NCBI RefSeq assembly: GCF_029212575.1
Contig: NZ_JARGPK010000006.1
Location: 1 to 50,678 of the forward strand
Source of the DNA: Antarcticimicrobium sp.
GTDB lineage: Bacteria; Pseudomonadota; Alphaproteobacteria; Rhodobacterales; Rhodobacteraceae
Direction of reading: 5' to 3'
Length of the DNA stretch: 50,678 nucleotides
The notes under the pieces were generated by a model. That model worked only from the letters and a program-made list of their open reading frames with translations, ran no database searches and had not been told where the DNA came from. Below, one piece after another: positions 45,449 to 50,678 of the stretch (position 1 is the first letter of the stretch; each line of letters begins with the position of its first letter). A program made the position numbers and the translations under genes.

Positions 45449-45541
45449 GGGGGCGCACCTTTCTGTTGATCCCGCGTCCGCCGGACAGGGCGGCCCCCTG
45501 CCCCGGCGCAATCGGTCCTGTGCGGTTCCGGGACCGGATCA

Positions 45542-45570
45542 CTTATATATCGTGATTTCTATATATGTAA
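45542..45570 (-). promoter_or_regulatory. Predicted sulP promoter with overlapping inverted repeat
   Basis: On the minus strand TTACAT (45570-45565) is followed after 17 bases by TATAAG (45547-45542). An inverted repeat ATCAC (45538-45542) / GTGAT (45552-45556) overlaps the -10 and could be an operator. Confidence 0.5.
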
Positions 45571-45627
45571 TTGCCCCGTCTTGTGAACCCCGGTTTCCGG
45601 TAGAAATGCCGCATTAGCCGGGAACGC

Positions 45628-45650
45628 GAAAAGACCGGGCGAACCCGGCC
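45628..45650 (-). terminator. gcdH terminator
   Basis: On the minus strand a seven-pair stem, GGCCGGG with CCCGGTC, closes a TTCG loop and is followed by TTTT. It lies about 30 bases after the gcdH stop. Confidence 0.85.
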
Positions 45651-45678
45651 TTTCACCACTGAAATCAGTGCGTTACAA

Positions 45679-46896
45679 TCAGAAGAACGCCTGCAGCCCG
45701 GTCTGCGCACGGCCCAGGATCAGCGCGTGCACGTCATGGGTGCCTTCATAGGTGTTCACCGTTTCCAGGTTCACCATGTGGCGGATCACCTGGAATTCCA
45801 GGCTGATGCCGTTGCCGCCGTGCATGTCGCGCGCCATTCGCGCGATATCCAGCGCCTTGCCGCAGTTGTTGCGCTTGATGATGCTGATCATCTCGGGCGC
45901 GGCATTGGCCTCGTCCATCAGGCGACCGACCCGCAGGCTGGCCTGCAGCCCCAGCGTGATCTCGGTCTGCATGTCGGCCAGTTTCTTCTGATAAAGCTGG
46001 GTCTGCGCCAGCGGGCGGTTGAACTGCTTGCGGTCCAGCCCGTATTGCCGCGCCCCGTGCCAGCAGGCCTCGGCGGCGCCCATCACGCCCCAGCTGATGC
46101 CATAGCGCGCGCGGTTGAGGCAGCCGAACGGCCCTTTCAGCCCCTGCACATGCGGCAGCAGCGCATCCTCGCCGACCTCGACGCCTTCCATCACGATCTC
46201 GCCGGTGATCGAGGCGCGCAGGCTCATCTTGTTGCGGATCTTGGGCGCGCTCAGCCCCTTCATGCCCTTTTCCAGCACGAATCCGCGGATCTTGCCGTCA
46301 TGGGCATCCGATTTGGCCCAGACCACGAAGACATCGGCGATCGGCGCGTTGGAGATCCACATCTTGCTGCCGGTCAGGCGATAGCCGCCGTCGATCTTTT
46401 CGGCGCGCGTCTTCATGCCGGCGGGGTCCGAACCAGCATCGGGCTCGGTCAGGCCGAAACAGCCGATGAACTCGCCGCTCGACAGCTTGGGCAGGTACTT
46501 CTGGCGCTGCTCTTCGCTGCCGTAGGCATAGATCGGGTACATCACCAGCGAGCTTTGCACCGACATCATCGACCGGTAACCCGAATCCACCCGCTCCACC
46601 TCCCGCGCCACCAGTCCATAGCTGACGTAGCCGGCGCCGAGGCCGCCGTATTGCTCGGGGACGGTGGTGCCCAACAGGCCCATCTCGCCCATCTCGCGGA
46701 AGATTTCCGGATCGGTCTCCTCGGTCTCGAAGGCCGAGAGCACCCGCGGCTGCAGCTTTTCCTGCGCATAGGCACGGGCGCTGCCGGCGATCATCCGTTC
46801 GTCTTCGGTCAACTGATCGTTGAACCGCAGCGGGTCGGACCAGTCGAACCCGGCAAGGTCGGGGGCGTCTTTGGCGCGCAGGGCGGGGGTGTTCAT
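45679..46896 (-). CDS. gcdH: Glutaryl-CoA dehydrogenase
   Basis: A 405-residue acyl-CoA dehydrogenase-family enzyme that oxidatively decarboxylates glutaryl-CoA to crotonyl-CoA in lysine, tryptophan and aromatic catabolism. [21 protein letters not shown] and [20 protein letters not shown] form the FAD domain. The C-terminal [24 protein letters not shown] contains the catalytic Glu in the TYEGTHDVH context typical of GcdH. It is divergent from a LysR regulator across 99 bases and is terminated at 45628. Confidence 0.95.
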   Translation of the reverse strand: MNTPALRAKDAPDLAGFDWSDPLRFNDQLTEDERMIAGSARAYAQEKLQPRVLSAFETEETDPEIFREMGEMGLLGTTVPEQYGGLGAGYVSYGLVAREVERVDSGYRSMMSVQSSLVMYPIYAYGSEEQRQKYLPKLSSGEFIGCFGLTEPDAGSDPAGMKTRAEKIDGGYRLTGSKMWISNAPIADVFVVWAKSDAHDGKIRGFVLEKGMKGLSAPKIRNKMSLRASITGEIVMEGVEVGEDALLPHVQGLKGPFGCLNRARYGISWGVMGAAEACWHGARQYGLDRKQFNRPLAQTQLYQKKLADMQTEITLGLQASLRVGRLMDEANAAPEMISIIKRNNCGKALDIARMARDMHGGNGISLEFQVIRHMVNLETVNTYEGTHDVHALILGRAQTGLQAFF

Positions 46897-46915
46897 GGCA
46901 GTCTCCTCATATCAT

Positions 46916-46927
46916 ATGCATTTGCAT
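46916..46927. promoter_or_regulatory. Candidate LysR-family operator
   Basis: ATGCA-TT-TGCAT is a perfect 12-base inverted repeat 19 bases before the gcdH start codon, within the gcdH-lysR intergenic region. A T-N11-A pattern fits across it. Confidence 0.35.
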
Positions 46928-46995
46928 TCTTTTATCACATCCTTTCCGCAAGAAACAGCGAGACATTCGCATGGTTTCATGAGTAAACGGAATAC

Positions 46996-47907
46996 ATGCT
47001 TGCCCCACGCCGATTCCTGCCCTCGATTGCCTCTCTTCGGGCGCTGGAGGCGTTGGAGCGTCTCGGCAGCGCCTCGGCGGTGGCCGAGGAACTGTCCCTG
47101 ACCCAAAGCGCCGTCAGCCGCCAGCTGCAGGCGCTGGAAGAACAGATGGGCGCCGAGCTGATCCAGCGCAGCCGCAAGCGGTTGTCGCTGACCCCGGCGG
47201 CGCGGGACTACGTGGCCGAGATCCGCCCCGCCCTGCATCAGATTGCCCAGGCCTCGATGCGCCTGCAGATGCCGCAGGCCGGTGGCGCGCTGAACCTTGC
47301 CATCCTGCCCGCCTTCGGCATGCGCTGGCTGATGCCGCGCCTGCCCGAGTTCGCGCGGCTGCACCCGGAGGTGACGATCAACATGGCCACCCGCCTGCAC
47401 CCGTTCAACTTCACCGGAGAGCCCTTTGACGCGGCAATCCACTTCGGCAGCGGCGACTGGCCGGGCACCGACCGGCTCTTGCTGAAACACGAACAGGTCC
47501 TGCCGGTTTGCGCCCCGGCTCTGCTCAGCGGACGTGCCACCGGCGATCCGCGGGCGCTGCTGACCATGCCGATTCTGCACATCGAGACGCGCCCGCGCGC
47601 CTGGCAGGACTGGTTCGCGCTCAAGGGGGTGGCGACCGCCGGGCCGGTTCCGGGCACCATGTACGACCAGTTCTCGGCCATCACCCAGGCCGCGCTGCAC
47701 GGGCTGGGGGTGGCGCTCCTGCCCGATTACCTGGCCGAACAGGATGTCGCCACCGGTCGCCTCGTGGCGCCCTTCGGCCCGGCCACGGAAACGCCCGGCG
47801 CCTATTACCTGGTCTGGCCGCAGGCCAGGGCGCACCATCCCCCGCTCTGCGTTTTTCGCGACTGGCTCAGCGGCCAGGCGCAGCCCGAAGACCCCCTGCC
47901 CCGGTAA
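46996..47907 (+). CDS. LysR-family regulator (GcvA/GcdR type)
   Basis: A 303-residue LysR regulator. Residues 8-66 form the helix-turn-helix (LRALEALERLGSASAVAEELSLTQSAVSRQLQALEEQMGAELI). The effector domain follows with GALNLAILPAFGMRWLMPRLPEF, the opening common to GcvA-like members. Position divergent from gcdH strongly suggests it activates that gene in response to glutarate or glutaryl-CoA. It ends at the strong terminator at 47912. Confidence 0.92.
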   Translation: MLAPRRFLPSIASLRALEALERLGSASAVAEELSLTQSAVSRQLQALEEQMGAELIQRSRKRLSLTPAARDYVAEIRPALHQIAQASMRLQMPQAGGALNLAILPAFGMRWLMPRLPEFARLHPEVTINMATRLHPFNFTGEPFDAAIHFGSGDWPGTDRLLLKHEQVLPVCAPALLSGRATGDPRALLTMPILHIETRPRAWQDWFALKGVATAGPVPGTMYDQFSAITQAALHGLGVALLPDYLAEQDVATGRLVAPFGPATETPGAYYLVWPQARAHHPPLCVFRDWLSGQAQPEDPLPR

Positions 47908-47911
47908 CGCC

Positions 47912-47938
47912 GCCCGGGCCGATGGTCCCGGGCTTTTT
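47912..47938 (+). terminator. lysR terminator
   Basis: GCCCGGG (47912-47918) pairs with CCCGGGC (47927-47933) around CCGATGGT and is followed by TTTTT, four bases after the lysR stop. Confidence 0.88.
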
Positions 47939-47943
47939 CTGGC

Positions 47944-47965
47944 TGAAAATACTCCCGCCGGAGGC
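47944..47965 (+). repeat. Short intergenic repeat, copy 2
   Basis: This matches 7532-7553 in 19 of 22 positions and has the same CCCGCCGGAGGC end. Both copies lie just after a gene's 3' end and in the same orientation as that gene. Confidence 0.55.
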
Positions 47966-48038
47966 TCCGACGGGGCGGGATTCGCAAACCTCGGGATTAT
48001 CGAGACGTCTGCCCCTGGGCTCCGCCCGTTCGGCGCTG

Positions 48039-48061
48039 AAAAAGGTCCACCGGACCTTTTT
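48039..48061. terminator. Bidirectional terminator between lysR and phoB
   Basis: A perfect ten-pair stem, AAAAAGGTCC (48039-48048) with GGACCTTTTT (48052-48061), closes an ACC loop. A T-run on each strand allows termination in both directions; it serves the leftward phoB 12 bases after its stop and backs up the lysR terminator. Confidence 0.9.
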
Positions 48062-48072
48062 CCAGGCGCGCC

Positions 48073-48762
48073 TCACCCCAAGGCATACCCCGCGCCGCGC
48101 ACGGTGCGCACCGGGTCGGCGCCGCCATGCTGGGTCAGCGCCTTGCGCAGCCGCCCGATATGCACGTCGACAGTGCGGGTATCGACATAGATGTCGCGCC
48201 CCCAGACCCGATCGAGCAGCTGTTCGCGGCTCCACACCCGGCCCGGCTTCTCCATGAAGGTCGACAGCAGGCGGAACTCGGTCGGGCCGAGTTTCAGCGG
48301 CTGCTCCGCCCGGCTGACCTTGTGGGTCTCGGCATCCAGCACGATGTCCTCGTACTCCAGCCGCAGCCCCACGGTCGAGGGGCGCACCCGGCGCAACTGC
48401 GTGCGCACCCGCGCCATCAGCTCCACGACGGAGAACGGCTTGACCACGTAATCGTCGGCGCCGGTCTCCAGCCCGCGCACCTTGTCCACCTCTTCGGAGC
48501 GCGCCGACAGCATGATGATCGGGATCGAGCGGGTTTCCGGCCGGGTCTTGAGGCGCCGGCACACTTCGATGCCGCTGAGGTTCGGCATCATCCAGTCCAG
48601 AACGATGATATCCGGCATGTCCTCTTCGACCAGAAGAAGCGCCTCTTCGCCGTTCTCGGCCTTGAGCACGCGAAACCCCTCGGCCTCGAGGTTATAGGCC
48701 AGGACTTCGCGCTGTGCCAATTCGTCCTCGACGACCAGGACCGTCGGCTGATCGGCCGCCAT
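48073..48762 (-). CDS. phoB: Phosphate regulon response regulator PhoB
   Basis: A 229-residue OmpR/PhoB-type response regulator. The receiver domain has the acidic pair in VEDE (E12, D13), the phosphorylated Asp56 in VLDWMMP, and the Lys of VVKPFS. The winged-helix domain carries VSRAEQPLKLGPTEFRLLSTFMEKPGRVWSREQLLDRVWG and TVDVHIGRLRKAL. It activates high-affinity phosphate uptake. Here it is the last gene of the pst operon, three bases after phoU; phoR is not in the window. Confidence 0.97.
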   Translation of the reverse strand: MAADQPTVLVVEDELAQREVLAYNLEAEGFRVLKAENGEEALLLVEEDMPDIIVLDWMMPNLSGIEVCRRLKTRPETRSIPIIMLSARSEEVDKVRGLETGADDYVVKPFSVVELMARVRTQLRRVRPSTVGLRLEYEDIVLDAETHKVSRAEQPLKLGPTEFRLLSTFMEKPGRVWSREQLLDRVWGRDIYVDTRTVDVHIGRLRKALTQHGGADPVRTVRGAGYALG

Positions 48763-48765
48763 GCC

Positions 48766-49476
48766 TTACCCCTCCAATAGGCTTGTCGAGGTGTCGTCGG
48801 CCTTCACGCGGCGGTCTTCCGGGCGGTCTCCGGTGACAAGGTAGACGACCTGCTCGGCGATACCGGTGGCGTGGTCGCCCATGCGCTCGATATTCTTGGC
48901 GATGAAATGCAGGTGCATGCAGGCGGTGATGCTGCGGGGATCTTCCATCATGAAGGTCAGGAACTCCCGGAACAGCGCGTTGTACATCTGGTCGACCTCG
49001 AGATCGCGCTCGACCACGTCGCGGGCCAGATCCGCGTCACGCTGGATATAGGCGTCCAGCGTATCCTTGAGCATGCGCTCGACCTCGCGCGCCATCCGCC
49101 GCAGCGATGCGGTGGCGCCGGGCACGGGCGGCATCTGCGCCAGCACGCCGGTCCGCTTGGCGATGTTCTTGGCATAATCGCCGATCCGCTCCAGGTTGCC
49201 GCTGATCTTCATCACCGTCAGCACCACGCGCAGATCGACGGCGGTCGGCGCGCGCAGCGCGATCAGCCGCGCGGTTTCCTCGTTGATCAGGTCCTCGAGC
49301 GCGTCGATGGCGGCATCGCCCACCGTGACCTTTTCGGCCAGTTCCTCGTCGCGCGCCTCGAGCGAGGCCGCGGAGTCCATGATCGCGGCCTCTACGAGGC
49401 CACCCATTTTCATGATGCGGGCCTGAATGGCCTCGAGGTCGCGATCGAAGGCCGTCGCAATGTGTTGGTCTGACAT
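48766..49476 (-). CDS. phoU: Phosphate signalling protein PhoU
   Basis: A 236-residue protein with two PhoU three-helix bundles. The metal-binding type motifs appear as VTVGDAAIDALEDLINEE in the first and DLEVDQMYNALFREFLTFM in the second. ISGNLERIGDYAKNIAKR and AKNIERMGDHATGIAEQV are the paired signature helices. It conveys the state of the Pst transporter to PhoR and holds PhoB inactive when phosphate is ample. It sits between pstB and phoB. Confidence 0.97.
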   Translation of the reverse strand: MSDQHIATAFDRDLEAIQARIMKMGGLVEAAIMDSAASLEARDEELAEKVTVGDAAIDALEDLINEETARLIALRAPTAVDLRVVLTVMKISGNLERIGDYAKNIAKRTGVLAQMPPVPGATASLRRMAREVERMLKDTLDAYIQRDADLARDVVERDLEVDQMYNALFREFLTFMMEDPRSITACMHLHFIAKNIERMGDHATGIAEQVVYLVTGDRPEDRRVKADDTSTSLLEG

Positions 49477-49492
49477 GCTGTTTCCTGTTCGC

Positions 49493-50254
49493 TTAGCCGA
49501 TGCGACCGGTGATGTAGCTCTCGGTGCGCGGATCTTCGGGATTGGTGAAAATATGCCCGGTCTCCCCGAACTCGACGAGGTCCCCGAGGTGGAAAAAGGC
49601 AGTCTTCTGGCTGACGCGGGCGGCCTGCTGCATCGAGTGGGTTACGATCACCACCGAATAGCTCTGGCGCAACTCGTCGATCAGTTCCTCGACCTGGGCC
49701 GTGGCGATCGGGTCCAGCGCCGAGCACGGCTCGTCCATCAAAAGCACCTCGGGCTCGGTCGCGATGGCGCGGGCGATGCACAGGCGCTGCTGCTGACCGC
49801 CCGACAACCCGGTGCCGGGCGCATCCAGCCGGTCCTTGACCTCCTCCCAGATCGCGCCGCGGCGCAGGGATTTCTCGACGATCTCGTCCAGCTCGGCCTT
49901 GGACCTGGCCAGCCCGTGGATGCGCGGGCCATAGGCGATGTTGTCGTAGATCGACTTGGGGAACGGGTTCGGCTTCTGGAACACCATGCCGACCTTGGCG
50001 CGCAGCTGCACCGGATCGACACGCTTGTCGTAGATGTCGTCGCCGTCGATCAGGATATCGCCTTCGACGCGGCAGATGTCGATCGTGTCGTTCATCCGGT
50101 TGAGGCAGCGCAGGAAGGTCGACTTGCCGCAGCCTGACGGGCCGATGAACGCGGTCACCGTGTTGTTCTCGATCTCGACCGATACGTCTTTGATCGCGTG
50201 GTTGTCACCGTAATAGACCTGTACGTCTTTGGCTTTGATTTTGACGTCCGTCAC
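49493..50254 (-). CDS. pstB: Phosphate ABC transporter ATPase PstB
   Basis: A 253-residue ATPase. [18 protein letters not shown] opens the domain as in other PstB proteins; Walker A is GPSGCGKST (38-46), the signature [16 protein letters not shown], and Walker [15 protein letters not shown] chose GTG 50254, which has AGGAG six bases upstream and matches the family start; the ATG at 50290 has no ribosome-binding site. It powers phosphate import and also signals through phoU, which follows 16 bases later. Confidence 0.96.
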   Translation of the reverse strand: MTDVKIKAKDVQVYYGDNHAIKDVSVEIENNTVTAFIGPSGCGKSTFLRCLNRMNDTIDICRVEGDILIDGDDIYDKRVDPVQLRAKVGMVFQKPNPFPKSIYDNIAYGPRIHGLARSKAELDEIVEKSLRRGAIWEEVKDRLDAPGTGLSGGQQQRLCIARAIATEPEVLLMDEPCSALDPIATAQVEELIDELRQSYSVVIVTHSMQQAARVSQKTAFFHLGDLVEFGETGHIFTNPEDPRTESYITGRIG

Positions 50255-50305
50255 GGCGGTCTCCTGTGTGTGGTGTGGTATATCGTACATGGGGCAGGGT
50301 CCAGT

Positions 50306-50678
50306 TTACCAGCGACGCTCAAAGCGACGGCGCAGAATGATGGCGATGATGTTCATCGTCAGCAGAAAGATGAGCAGGATGATGATCCCGCCCCAGGCTT
50401 TTTCGTAGAAGCCCGCATCGGCGCGCGCCGCCCATGTGTAGATCTGCGCGGGCATCGCAGAGTTGGGGTCGATAAAGCCGGATACAACGCCTTCGGGGTA
50501 GGCGCGGGCGATGAACCCGACCATGCCGATCAGCAAGAGCGGCGCAGTTTCGCCAAGCGCTTGTGCCAGACCGATGATGGTGCCGGTCAGGATGCCCGGT
50601 GCGGCGAGCGGCAGAACGTGGTGGAACACGGTTTGCATCTTGGATGCGCCGACGCCAAGTGCGGCTTCGCGGATCGAC
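50306..50678 (-). CDS. pstA: Phosphate ABC transporter permease PstA (C-terminal part)
   Basis: The last 123 codons of an inner-membrane permease; the gene continues past the window end. The cytoplasmic EAA-type loop is visible as SIREAALGVGASKMQTVFHHVLPLAAPGILTG, followed by ALGETAPLLLIGMVGF. Two final hydrophobic segments close the protein. Together with pstB, phoU and phoB it marks a pst operon read leftward. Confidence 0.93.
   Translation of the reverse strand, partial: SIREAALGVGASKMQTVFHHVLPLAAPGILTGTIIGLAQALGETAPLLLIGMVGFIARAYPEGVVSGFIDPNSAMPAQIYTWAARADAGFYEKAWGGIIILLIFLLTMNIIAIILRRRFERRW

Noticed and set aside
43505-45469. Long plus-strand open frame opposite sulP
   Set aside because: The translation is low-complexity Arg/Gln/His and the opposite strand encodes a complete SulP protein.

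Overview
The window is high-GC chromosomal DNA of an alphaproteobacterium, most likely a Rhodobacteraceae/Roseobacter-group member. Supporting this are the rplU-rpmA-GNAT-obgE-proB-proA order, a ChpT phosphotransferase divergent from a DUF3553 gene, olsBA ornithine-lipid genes, an L21 protein with a long C-terminal extension, and alphaproteobacterial-type promoters. I see no insertion sequence, prophage or CRISPR array.

Region 1 (1-15 kb) is housekeeping: the 3' part of a 5S rRNA with its terminator, an M20 amidohydrolase, tRNA-Ser(CGA), two tandem secreted DUF2059 proteins, rplU-rpmA, a GNAT acetyltransferase, obgE-proB-proA, chpT/DUF3553, olsB-olsA, one unrecognised Lys-rich protein, then rpsB-tsf. 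Region 2 (15-18.3 kb) has a LuxR-type regulator with no LuxI partner, an MDR reductase/MaoC pair and a histidine phosphatase.

Region 3 (about 18.3-43.3 kb) is a large CoA-thioester catabolic island. It contains an MDR reductase, two adjacent acyl-CoA dehydrogenases that look like one heteromeric enzyme, five SDR dehydrogenases, a second histidine phosphatase, an ACAD11-like phosphotransferase, an IclR regulator, and a five-gene branched-chain-amino-acid-type ABC transporter. It continues with a 2-hydroxychromene-2-carboxylate isomerase-like protein, a GST, an HxlR regulator, an enoyl-CoA hydratase, a serine beta-lactamase-like hydrolase, acetoacetyl-CoA synthetase, a TesB thioesterase, a metal-dependent amidohydrolase and an acyl-CoA synthetase. 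The genes could take up a carboxylic acid, activate it with CoA and beta-oxidise it, but no thiolase is present and the substrate is unknown. A matching inverted-repeat site lies before the dehydrogenase operon and after the IclR gene, upstream of the transporter, so these units may form one IclR regulon. The transporter promoter also lies between the arms of a separate long inverted repeat.

Region 4 (43.6-50.7 kb) holds a SulP anion transporter with a TTG start, glutaryl-CoA dehydrogenase (gcdH) with a divergent LysR regulator, and the end of the phosphate operon, pstA(partial)-pstB-phoU-phoB, running leftward. lysR and phoB converge on a symmetrical terminator hairpin.
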